Assembly: GCA_036501425.1 (NCBI GenBank)
Contig: DASYAI010000056.1
Span: forward strand, 62,001-126,000
Origin: DATKRB01 sp036501425
GTDB taxonomy: Bacteria > Actinomycetota > Acidimicrobiia > Acidimicrobiales > RAAP-2
Reading direction: 5' to 3'
Length of the DNA stretch: 64,000 bases
How positions within the stretch are numbered: position 1 is the stretch's first letter; every line of letters starts with the position of its first letter. The notes below the pieces were generated by a model that had not been told where the DNA came from, searched no databases, and saw only the letters and a list, made by a program, of their open reading frames with translations. The position numbers were made by a program, and so were the translations under genes. This document shows positions 57,708 through 64,000 of the stretch, piece after piece.

Positions 57708-58141
57708 GCCGTTGCCGTGGCGGCCCTGGCGGTGGCCGCCGCGGCGCGCGGCTCGCCGGCCAGCTCGGCCGCCACCTGACGGTTGGTCCGGGCGATGCGC
57801 TCGATCATGTCGGTGCAGGGCTCGATGAGCGCCGGGTCCTTGGTCAGGTTGGCCTCGACCAGCTGGCGGAGGCAGAAGGAGTACACCGCCCACAGGCTGC
57901 GGCCGACCGGGGTGGTGACGTCGAGCGGGTCACGGAGCGCCAGCACCACTTGCTGGGCGTGCACCAGCCGGTCGTTGACCTCCTTGAGGTCTCGACCGGC
58001 CAACGCTTCGGTGGCCCCGTGGAGGTCCCGCAACGCGACGTCGAAGAGCATCAAGAGGCGCTGCGTGGGGCTGGCGGTGACGACCTGGTCGACCAGGTAC
58101 CGCCGCCGGGCCGCCGCCAGCGCGTCGTCGTCGCCGGGCAT
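57704..58141 (-). CDS. fliS: Flagellin export chaperone FliS
   Basis: Four-helix protein of 145 residues that holds flagellin monomers. It starts RRRYLVDQVVTASPTQRLLMLFDVALRDL and continues DLKEVNDRLVHAQQVVLALRDPLD, typical for the family. An Ala/Thr-rich tail of about 18 residues follows. The ATG at 58141 is one base after the fliD stop. Confidence 0.94.
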   Translation of the reverse strand: MPGDDDALAAARRRYLVDQVVTASPTQRLLMLFDVALRDLHGATEALAGRDLKEVNDRLVHAQQVVLALRDPLDVTTPVGRSLWAVYSFCLRQLVEANLTKDPALIEPCTDMIERIARTNRQVAAELAGEPRAAAATARAATATA

Positions 58142-58142
58142 C

Positions 58143-60653
58143 TCAGAACCCCGGCAGCTGGTTGATCTGGCTGGACAGCAACGAGCTCTCGTTCTTCAGG
58201 GTGCCGAGCGTCGCCTCCATGGTGGCGAACTCGTTCTCGAGCACGGTCTGCTGGCTGGCTTCGAGCTGCTGGTACTGGGCGATGCCGCTGTCGTACCCGG
58301 CGGCCTCGTCAGCCAGGCCCTTCATGGTCACCGTCAGCGAGCCGGACACCGAATTGGTGGCGCCATCGGCGAGGGTGGCCAACTGCTGGGCGACCCCGGG
58401 CGAGTAGGTCACCGAGCCGAGATCGGTCGCCCCGCTGATCCCCTCGGCCTGGACGAGGACCGACAGCCCAGCGAGGTCGCCGGTGGCCGAGGCCGCCAGG
58501 ACCTGGCCGGCACCGGTCGCCGCTTCGCCGTTGATGGTCCCCTCGACGTCGGTCCCGGCGAAGGTGACCGGCGCGCCGGGGTCGCCGCCCAGGCCCGAGG
58601 CGCCCGGGCCCGAGGCGCTCGAGGTCACCTCGAAGCTCTGGATGCTGCCGTACCCGCTGCTCGCCACCTCCAGCGCGCCGCTCGAGTCCACGCTCGCCTC
58701 CAGCGACAGGCCCTGCTGGGCGAAGGCGCGGTTCAGCCCGCTGGCGATGGCGGCGGTCCCCTCGCCGGCCGCGGTCTGGTAGGTCGCGCTCGACCCGCCC
58801 TGGGTGAAGGTGAGCGCCTCGGCCACCGACACCGAGCCCGCGAGCGCCGTCCCGAGGTCGGTCGCCTGGGTCGCCGACTGGGTGACCGCCACGTCGTAGC
58901 TGCCGGCGGGGGTCTGGTCGCCCGCGTAGAGGAGCGAGACCTCCCCGGCGTAGGCCGGCTGGGCGGGCGCGAAGCTGACCCCCTGGGTGAACAGCGCCTG
59001 CACCGTCGACGGGTTGGCGGCGTAGGCGCTCTCGAAGGCCGCCTGGTCGAACGAGAGCGTCCCGTCCGAGCCGAGGGTGATCCCCGCTCCGGCGGCGTTG
59101 GCCAGGCTCGAGGTACCCCGGGCCGAGCCGAACACGGACAGGATCGCCTGCTGGAGGCCCGACAGCACCGCCGAACCCATGAGCGGCCCGGCCGTCTTGG
59201 TGGTGGCGTCGTAGCCCCCGAGCGAGGCGATGTCCGACAGCGCCTGGTTGGCCGCGCTCACCAGCGAGGCCACCTTGGTCGCCTCGCCCGAGGCGTCGGG
59301 CTGCACGCTCACCGTGGCCTGGCCCACGGCGCCGACGGTCACTGCGGTGCCGGGCAGCAGGTTCGAGAACACGTTGGTGGCCGAGGTCAGCGTGTAGCCG
59401 CTGGCGCCCCCGACCGACACCGAGGCGTCCTGGGCGGCAGTCACGCTCTGGAGCGACCCCAGCCCCGAGCCGGCAAAGGCCGCCGGGTCGACGCTCACCG
59501 ATCCGGCCAACCCGGTGCGGCCGGCCCCGACCTGCAAGAGCAGCCCGCCCGAGGGCAGCGTCACCGACGACGCGGTGGCGCCGAGGCCGGCGGCGTTGAC
59601 GTTGGCGATCACCTGGGAGAGGCTGCCGTTGCCGGTCGACACCAGGGCCGCGTCGGCGGTGCCCACCCCGAGCAGCGATCCGTAGGCGTTGACGCTCGAG
59701 GCCACGGTGGCGCTCAGGGAGCCCGAGGGGGCAGCGAGGGTGACCTGCTGGCCCGGGTCGATCGAGTCGAGGGTGCTCTGGGTCCCGTCGACCGACACGA
59801 CGGCGTCGACCCCGACTCCGGACGGCCCGGCGCCGAGGCCGAGCCCACTGGCGGCGTCGCCTCCGGTGACCTCGATGGTGGCGGCGCTCCCCTGGCGCAG
59901 GGAGGCGAGCTGGAGGGCGCCGGCGCCCGAGACCGAGGCGGTCAGCGGCGCACCGGCGGCAGCGGCGGCCTGATCGATCGCGGTCGCCAGCTCGGCCGGG
60001 GTGAAGGTTCCGGCGGCCAGGGTCAGCGAGTAGGAGGTCCCGTTCACCGACACGTCGAGGGTGTCGTTCGAGCCGGCGACCACCGTGGTGATGCCGGGCA
60101 GGGGACTGGCGCCGGCCACGGTCGCCGCCTGGGAGGACTGGGTCACCGCCAGGATGTGCGAGCCGAGGGCGACCCCGCCGGCCGCACCCAGCGAGGCGAA
60201 CCCGAGCGCACCGGCGCCGGTCGCCACCAGCAACGAGGGCGCCGTCGTGACGATGGTCCCCGGCGACGACACCGAGCCTTGGGAGACGAGCACGTTGCCC
60301 TGGGCCAGCGCGTTCACCGTGAAGGTCAGCGACCCGGGGGTGGCGCCGTCGGCCGGGCTCGCCGTGGCAACGGTGGGGCTGGAGGTCGTGGCCGCCATGA
60401 GGTCCCACGACGAGGGGGTGTCGAGCTGCTGGGCGGCACTCGACAGCGACTGGAGGTCCGACGCGATGGTCTGGTAGTCGGACGCCTGGGCCGTGGCCGC
60501 GCTCTGGCGGTTCTGCAGGTCGGTGATCGGGATCTGATAGCCCTGCAACAGGGCGGTGATCACCTGCTGGGTGTTGATGCCCGAGACGAGCCCGTTGACC
60601 GAGACCGAGGAGCCGGTGCTGGTGACGCTGGAGCCGGTGCTGCTGACGGTCAT
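58143..60653 (-). CDS. fliD: Flagellar filament cap protein FliD
   Basis: Cap protein of 836 residues, well above the common 450-700. The N-terminal region SVNGLVSGINTQQVITALLQGYQIPITDLQNRQSAAT and the C-terminal coiled coil QYQQLEASQQTVLENEFATMEATLGTLKNESSLLSSQINQLPGF mark the ends; the middle holds extra Ala/Gly/Ser/Thr-rich beta domains. Only about nine Lys/Arg residues occur. The ATG at 60653 follows fliC by 142 bp containing a strong hairpin. Confidence 0.94.
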   Translation of the reverse strand: MTVSSTGSSVTSTGSSVSVNGLVSGINTQQVITALLQGYQIPITDLQNRQSAATAQASDYQTIASDLQSLSSAAQQLDTPSSWDLMAATTSSPTVATASPADGATPGSLTFTVNALAQGNVLVSQGSVSSPGTIVTTAPSLLVATGAGALGFASLGAAGGVALGSHILAVTQSSQAATVAGASPLPGITTVVAGSNDTLDVSVNGTSYSLTLAAGTFTPAELATAIDQAAAAAGAPLTASVSGAGALQLASLRQGSAATIEVTGGDAASGLGLGAGPSGVGVDAVVSVDGTQSTLDSIDPGQQVTLAAPSGSLSATVASSVNAYGSLLGVGTADAALVSTGNGSLSQVIANVNAAGLGATASSVTLPSGGLLLQVGAGRTGLAGSVSVDPAAFAGSGLGSLQSVTAAQDASVSVGGASGYTLTSATNVFSNLLPGTAVTVGAVGQATVSVQPDASGEATKVASLVSAANQALSDIASLGGYDATTKTAGPLMGSAVLSGLQQAILSVFGSARGTSSLANAAGAGITLGSDGTLSFDQAAFESAYAANPSTVQALFTQGVSFAPAQPAYAGEVSLLYAGDQTPAGSYDVAVTQSATQATDLGTALAGSVSVAEALTFTQGGSSATYQTAAGEGTAAIASGLNRAFAQQGLSLEASVDSSGALEVASSGYGSIQSFEVTSSASGPGASGLGGDPGAPVTFAGTDVEGTINGEAATGAGQVLAASATGDLAGLSVLVQAEGISGATDLGSVTYSPGVAQQLATLADGATNSVSGSLTVTMKGLADEAAGYDSGIAQYQQLEASQQTVLENEFATMEATLGTLKNESSLLSSQINQLPGF

Positions 60654-60736
60654 GGTGCCATCCTTCCCTCCGAGCCCCGGCCCGTCGGTGATGCCGCCCG
60701 GCGGGGCCCGGGACCCGCGACGGGGCGGGCGACCCC

Positions 60737-60773
60737 GGTCCGGGACGCGCCAGGCGATGGCGCCCCCCGGACC
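60737..60773 (-). terminator. Strong hairpin between fliC and fliD
   Basis: An outer stem GGTCCGGG (60737-60744) and CCCGGACC (60766-60773) encloses an inner GCGCC (60747-60751) and GGCGC (60759-60763) stem. There is no T-tract in the transcript direction. No separate fliD promoter was found, so it may work as a partial terminator or a 3'-end stabiliser that keeps fliC mRNA in excess. Confidence 0.6.
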
Positions 60774-60795
60774 GTGAGCCGACCGGCCCTGCTCA

Positions 60796-61626
60796 TCAGA
60801 TGAGCTTGAGCACCAGGGACGGTTGCTGCTGCGCCTGGGCCAGCATGGCGGTGCCGGTCTGCAACAGCACCTGGTCCGTCGAGTACGTGGTCATCTCCTG
60901 CGCCATGTTCACGTCGGTGAGCTGGCTGTCGGCCGCGGTGAGGTTCTGCTGGCCCACGGTCAGGTTGGCCACGATGCTCTGCAGCTCGACCTGCACCGCG
61001 CCAGCGCTCGCCTCGATGGTGTCGACGGTGGCGATGGCCGCCTGGACGACCGAGGCCGCGGCGGCGGCGGCGGAGGCGCTGCCCACGCTGATCGAGCTGG
61101 AGAGCCCGAGCGAGGTGGCGTCGGCGCCGGACAGCGACAGGGTGATCTGCTGGTTCGTCAGGTCGAAGGCCCCCACCTGCAGCACCTGGTTGGTGAAGGT
61201 CCCGTCGAGCAGGGTGGTCTTCCCGTAGCTGGTGGTGCTGGCGATCTGGGTGATCTCGGACTGCAGGGCCGCGAACTCCGACTGGTTGGCACCGAGCGAC
61301 GTGGAGTCGTTGGTGGCGCCGTTGGCCGACGACAGGGCCAGCTGGTCCATGGTCTGGAGGATGCTCGAGATCTGGTTGAGCGCTCCCGACGCGGTCTGGA
61401 TCAGCGACACGCCGTCCTGGGCGTTGGAGATCGCCGTCTGGTACCCGTTGGCCTGCGATTCGAGCGCCTGGCTCGTCACGTAGGCGGCGGGGCCGTCGGC
61501 GGCGGTCTGGATCGCCAGGCCCGACGACAGCTCGTCGATGGCCTTGGACACCCCTTGGTCGGTGGCATTCAGGTTGTTGTACGCCGCCAGGGCGGACAGG
61601 TTGGTGTTAACGACGAGAGAAGACAT
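60796..61626 (-). CDS. fliC: Flagellin FliC (short, arginine-free)
   Basis: Filament protein of 276 residues. N-terminal VNTNLSALAAYNNLNATDQGVSKAIDELSSGLAIQTAADG and C-terminal MAQEMTTYSTDQVLLQTGTAMLAQAQQQPSLVLKLI form D0/D1. Only a short alanine/serine-rich centre lies between them, so the exposed D2/D3 domains are missing. The protein has no Arg, His, Cys or Trp and just three Lys; SSGLRI of most flagellins is SSGLAI here. The ATG at 61626 is preceded by a 115-base leader from a sigma-28 promoter. Confidence 0.96.
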   Translation of the reverse strand: MSSLVVNTNLSALAAYNNLNATDQGVSKAIDELSSGLAIQTAADGPAAYVTSQALESQANGYQTAISNAQDGVSLIQTASGALNQISSILQTMDQLALSSANGATNDSTSLGANQSEFAALQSEITQIASTTSYGKTTLLDGTFTNQVLQVGAFDLTNQQITLSLSGADATSLGLSSSISVGSASAAAAAASVVQAAIATVDTIEASAGAVQVELQSIVANLTVGQQNLTAADSQLTDVNMAQEMTTYSTDQVLLQTGTAMLAQAQQQPSLVLKLI

Positions 61627-61748
61627 CCGTATCCTCGGTTCTCGTGCTGAGCGGCCCACGTCCGTGTGGACCACGCTCGCTGGTCGAGCCCCGGGGGCGG
61701 CGTTCGACCGCCGGCGGGACAACCCACCGCCGGGGCGGGTCGAGATTC

Positions 61749-61776
61749 CTATCGGCCCGATGCCATTGGGGCTTGA
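61749..61776 (-). promoter_or_regulatory. Sigma-28 promoter of fliC
   Basis: On the minus strand TCAA (61776-61773), 16 bases, then GCCGATAG (61756-61749), one mismatch from GCCGATAA. The spacing is the same as before the sigma gene and flgB. The -35 tetramer is shared in opposite orientation with a possible rightward promoter. Confidence 0.8.
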
Positions 61777-61800
61777 GTCGAAGGTGGACCCAGCCGATAC
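61773..61800 (+). promoter_or_regulatory. Possible sigma-28 promoter of the glycosyltransferase gene
   Basis: TTGA (61773-61776), 16 bases, then GCCGATAC (61793-61800), one mismatch from the -10 consensus. The -35 is weaker than the TAAA/TCAA of the other three promoters. It mirrors the fliC promoter exactly. The same TTGA-N16-GCCGATAC string occurs by chance inside a coding sequence at 32980-33007, so the call is moderate. Confidence 0.45.
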
Positions 61801-61825
61801 AACAGGTGTGGCCGCGCGGAGGGGG

Positions 61826-61861
61826 GTGAGCGTCCCGACCCGCTCACCGGGCGCCCGGTGA
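61826..61861 (+). CDS. Possible 11-residue leader peptide before the glycosyltransferase
   Basis: GTG at 61826, preceded closely by GGAGGGG, opens 11 codons (VSVPTRSPGAR after translation as written) and ends in TGA at 61859-61861. That stop overlaps the glycosyltransferase GTG (61858-61860) as GTGA, the coupling used all over this genome. The frame spans the hairpin arms described for 61839-61866. There is no independent evidence that it is translated. Confidence 0.35.
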   Translation: MSVPTRSPGAR

Positions 61862-61866
61862 GCGGG
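61839..61866. repeat. Perfect 28-bp palindrome over the glycosyltransferase start codon
   Basis: CCCGCTCACCGGGC (61839-61852) is followed at once by its exact reverse complement (61853-61866), which contains the GTG start codon. A third element, GGTGAGCG at 61825-61832, can pair with the left arm instead, so two alternative mRNA hairpins are possible. One would hide the start codon. Confidence 0.85.
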
Positions 61867-64000
61867 CACCGGCCGGCCACGGTGGTCGTCTGGGGCGACG
61901 GGAACCGGCAGACCAGCCGGCGCTTCGTGGCCGAGCTGGAGCCCCAGACCTCCCCCGGCGACCAGGTCGTGCTGCTCGGGTCGGGGCGGGACCCCGACGA
62001 CTCAGCGGCATGGCGGGTGGTGGGCCCGGGACGCTCGCTGCGGCGCCTGGCCGGGGACCGGCCACCGCCGGCGCCCCACCCGGTGATCGTGGTGGTCGAC
62101 GACCGGGCCACCTTGAGCGAGGGGTGGCTCGACCGGCTGGTCGCCGCCTTCGAGGTCCCCGAGATCGGCGTGGCGGCGCCCACGAGCAACGTGGCCGACG
62201 GCGACGAGCTGCTGGTGGGCGTGCCGTACCGGCCGGGCGAGCGCAGCGCCCGGGCCCGGTTCTTGCGCCAGGTGGGGGCGGCCGAGCGGGCACGGGCGGT
62301 GCGCGCCGGGCGGCTCGGCGGCCCCTGCGTCGCCGTCCGGCGCGCCGTGCTCGGCCCCGACGGACCGGCCCGGTGGCGCGCCCATCCCGACGTCGGGGCG
62401 TGGGTGGGGCGGGCCGGGCGGCTCGGGCTGGGAGCGGTGGTCGTGCCGGGGGCCCACGCCCACCACCCGGGGGGCGTCCCCCGCTACCCGAGCGAGCCTC
62501 GCCGCGACCTGGCCCCGTTGGTGAGCGCCTGCCTGATCGTGAAGGACGAGGAGGCCAACCTGGGCCGCTGCCTGGGTTCGGTGACCGAGGTGGCGGACGA
62601 GGTGGTCGTCTACGACACCGGGTCGACGGACGGCTCGGTCCCCCTGGCCCGCCGGCTGGGCGCCACCGTGGTGGAAGGGCACTGGGACGGCGACTTCGCC
62701 CGGGCCCGCAACGCCGCCCTCGACGCCTGCAGCGGCCGGTGGGTCCTGTGGCTCGACGCCGACGAGGCGCTCGTGTGCGACGACCCCCGCGGGCTCCGGG
62801 GCGAGCTCGCCGCGGCGTCGAGCGACGCCGAGGGCTTTCTGGTGATGATCGACAACATCCGGGGCAACGAGGCGGCGACCGTGATGACCCACCCCGCGTG
62901 CCGCCTCTTCCGGCGCGCCTGTGGCCGCTGGGAGGGCGGCGTGCACGAGCAGGTCGTGGCCCGCTCGGGCTCGGTGGACCTGACTCTGCAGCTGACCGAC
63001 GCCCTCCGGATCACCCACTGGGGCTACCTGCAGGCGGCGATGACCGGGCGCGCCAAGGCCGATCGCAACCTCCGCTCGGCGTTCGGCGACCTGGCCGGCG
63101 GGTCCGAGCTCGATCGGGGGGCGCGCCTGTTGAGCCTCGGGCGGTCGCACCTGCTGGCCGGGCACCATGTCGAGGGCCTCGACCTATGCCGGCAGGCTGC
63201 GGCCATCGCGTCGTACCCGGGCACCGTTCGCCTGGCGCTCCGGGGCCTGGCCGAAGGCCTGCTGGCGCTCGAGAAGCCCGACGAGGCCCTGGTGGAGATC
63301 GATCGCCTGCGCCGGATCAGCGCCGTGCCCAGCCTGGCCAACGTGCTCGAAGGGCGGGCCCGGCTCGACCTCGACCAACCCGCTGCCGCCCTCGCCTGCT
63401 TCGACGCGGTGCGCGACGGGCTCGACGACGACGGGTTCGAGTACGGGCCCCGCGACGTCGCGGCGGGGCGGGCCGAGGCGCTCGCGGCGCTCGGACGCCA
63501 CGGCGAGGCGGCGGACACCCTGCTCGACTCGCTGCGGCGCGACGGCGGGCTCGACACCCACGTCGGGCTGCTGGTGGAGAACCTGGTGGCGGCAGGGCGG
63601 GGCCTGGGCGAGATCGCCCAGGCCGTCCCCGCCCACCGGGCGAAGGCGTTCGTCCCGCAGCTCCTCCAGCTCCAGCCCGAGGCGGCCGACCCGGCGCTCG
63701 AGGCGTGGTACGTCCACGATCCCTCGTCCGAGCCGGTCCTCGCCACCGCTGCGGTGCTGGCTCCCCGGCTGGAGGTGAGCCGCCAGCTGGTCTGGTCCCA
63801 CCGCCTGCGCCGGCACGGGGTCCCCGCGGCCTGCCCGCTGGTGCGCTCGGCCACCGACCTCACCATCGCCGCCGCCACCCGGGCCATCGCCGCCGCCGCC
63901 GCGGCCGCCTTCGGCGACCCCCGGGCGCGCCCGGCCTTCACCGCCAGCGTCCTCGCCGTGCCCCCCGGCGAGTGGGCCGCGACCACCCAGGCGGTCGCGG
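61858..64000 (+). CDS. Two-domain glycosyltransferase with helical repeats, probable flagellin glycosyltransferase (3' end beyond the window)
   Basis: At least 714 residues, open at the right edge. A degenerate GT-A-like N-terminal domain (about 1-215; VIVVVDDRATLSEGW) precedes a canonical family 2 domain (about 220-400) with SACLIVKDEEANLGRCLGS, YDTGSTDGS, FARARNAALDA and the DxD motif LWLDADEAL. From about 420 on, repeated helices resemble TPRs (RLALRGLAEGLLALEKPDEAL, ALAALGRHGEAADTLL). The start at GTG 61858 is divergent from fliC. Proteins with a SunS/KdtX-like GT2 plus TPRs next to flagellin often glycosylate flagellin; this is inferred. Confidence 0.82.
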   Translation, partial: MSGHRPATVVVWGDGNRQTSRRFVAELEPQTSPGDQVVLLGSGRDPDDSAAWRVVGPGRSLRRLAGDRPPPAPHPVIVVVDDRATLSEGWLDRLVAAFEVPEIGVAAPTSNVADGDELLVGVPYRPGERSARARFLRQVGAAERARAVRAGRLGGPCVAVRRAVLGPDGPARWRAHPDVGAWVGRAGRLGLGAVVVPGAHAHHPGGVPRYPSEPRRDLAPLVSACLIVKDEEANLGRCLGSVTEVADEVVVYDTGSTDGSVPLARRLGATVVEGHWDGDFARARNAALDACSGRWVLWLDADEALVCDDPRGLRGELAAASSDAEGFLVMIDNIRGNEAATVMTHPACRLFRRACGRWEGGVHEQVVARSGSVDLTLQLTDALRITHWGYLQAAMTGRAKADRNLRSAFGDLAGGSELDRGARLLSLGRSHLLAGHHVEGLDLCRQAAAIASYPGTVRLALRGLAEGLLALEKPDEALVEIDRLRRISAVPSLANVLEGRARLDLDQPAAALACFDAVRDGLDDDGFEYGPRDVAAGRAEALAALGRHGEAADTLLDSLRRDGGLDTHVGLLVENLVAAGRGLGEIAQAVPAHRAKAFVPQLLQLQPEAADPALEAWYVHDPSSEPVLATAAVLAPRLEVSRQLVWSHRLRRHGVPAACPLVRSATDLTIAAATRAIAAAAAAAFGDPRARPAFTASVLAVPPGEWAATTQAVA

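Noticed and set aside
1..64000. tRNA, rRNA, CRISPR array, insertion sequence or prophage
   Set aside because: No tRNA-like cloverleaf with CCA-type end, rRNA segment, spaced repeat array, transposase or phage gene was recognised on either strand.

Overview
The window is about 64 kb of very GC-rich, densely packed bacterial DNA. Start codons are often GTG and many genes overlap by four bases (ATGA or GTGA). A mycofactocin cluster, an NDMA-type alcohol dehydrogenase, WhiG/FliA-type sigma control and a Gram-positive-style flagellar operon point to Actinomycetota. A motile Acidimicrobiia lineage is my best guess; it is an inference, not a reading. I found no rRNA, tRNA, CRISPR array, insertion sequence or prophage.

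Left part (1-25.5 kb). A partial clpP reads off the left edge. Two matching palindromes separate it from an SRPBCC-ArsR-mftF operon. A mycofactocin-type alcohol dehydrogenase and an acyl-CoA ligase follow. At 6-15 kb lies a signalling block: a cNMP-binding protein, a metallo-beta-lactamase-fold protein and an FAD oxidoreductase on one strand, divergent from a response-regulator/nucleotide-cyclase, an ABC ATPase and a histidine kinase, with two response regulators converging on them. A MerR regulator and a MarR-controlled pair of ABC exporter half-transporters come next. The mycofactocin core (acyl-CoA ligase, mftA, mftB, mftC, mftE, SDR) is on the minus strand at 20.4-25.5 kb; mftD and mftR are not in the window.

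Middle part (25.5-38.6 kb). This holds accessory metabolism and repair: an enoyl-CoA hydratase-like protein, an aldo/keto reductase, a block of four DNA-repair genes (LigD-type polymerase, PHP/PolX-like protein, ATP-dependent ligase, FEN-like nuclease), a metallo-beta-lactamase-fold hydrolase, an SDR, a PEBP protein, a membrane FtsH-like AAA protease, a TesB thioesterase and PspA.

Right part (38.6-64 kb). A sigma-28 type factor has a near-consensus sigma-28 promoter of its own. A long minus-strand operon runs flgB-flgC-fliE-fliF-fliG-fliH-fliI-fliJ-(NlpC/P60+SLT hydrolase)-fliK-flgD-flgE-fliM-fliN-fliO-fliP-fliQ-fliR-flhB, then a methyltransferase and a DUF1707-like membrane protein. fliC-fliD-fliS and a fliT-like gene form a second block. 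A divergent two-domain glycosyltransferase with a helical repeat region, probably a flagellin glycosyltransferase, runs off the right edge. Sigma-28 promoters with the same 16-base spacing sit before the sigma gene, flgB, fliC and possibly the glycosyltransferase. motA, motB, fliL, flhA, flgK, flgL and che genes are not in the window.

Most notable patterns: (1) at least seven genes have their 3' end, often with its stop codon, tandemly duplicated in the following spacer; (2) the fliC/glycosyltransferase spacer has back-to-back sigma-28 promoters sharing one -35 tetramer, followed by a short leader reading frame and a perfect 28-bp palindrome over the glycosyltransferase start codon; (3) the exported flagellar proteins are almost free of arginine and lysine; (4) FliM lacks its CheY-binding N-terminus.
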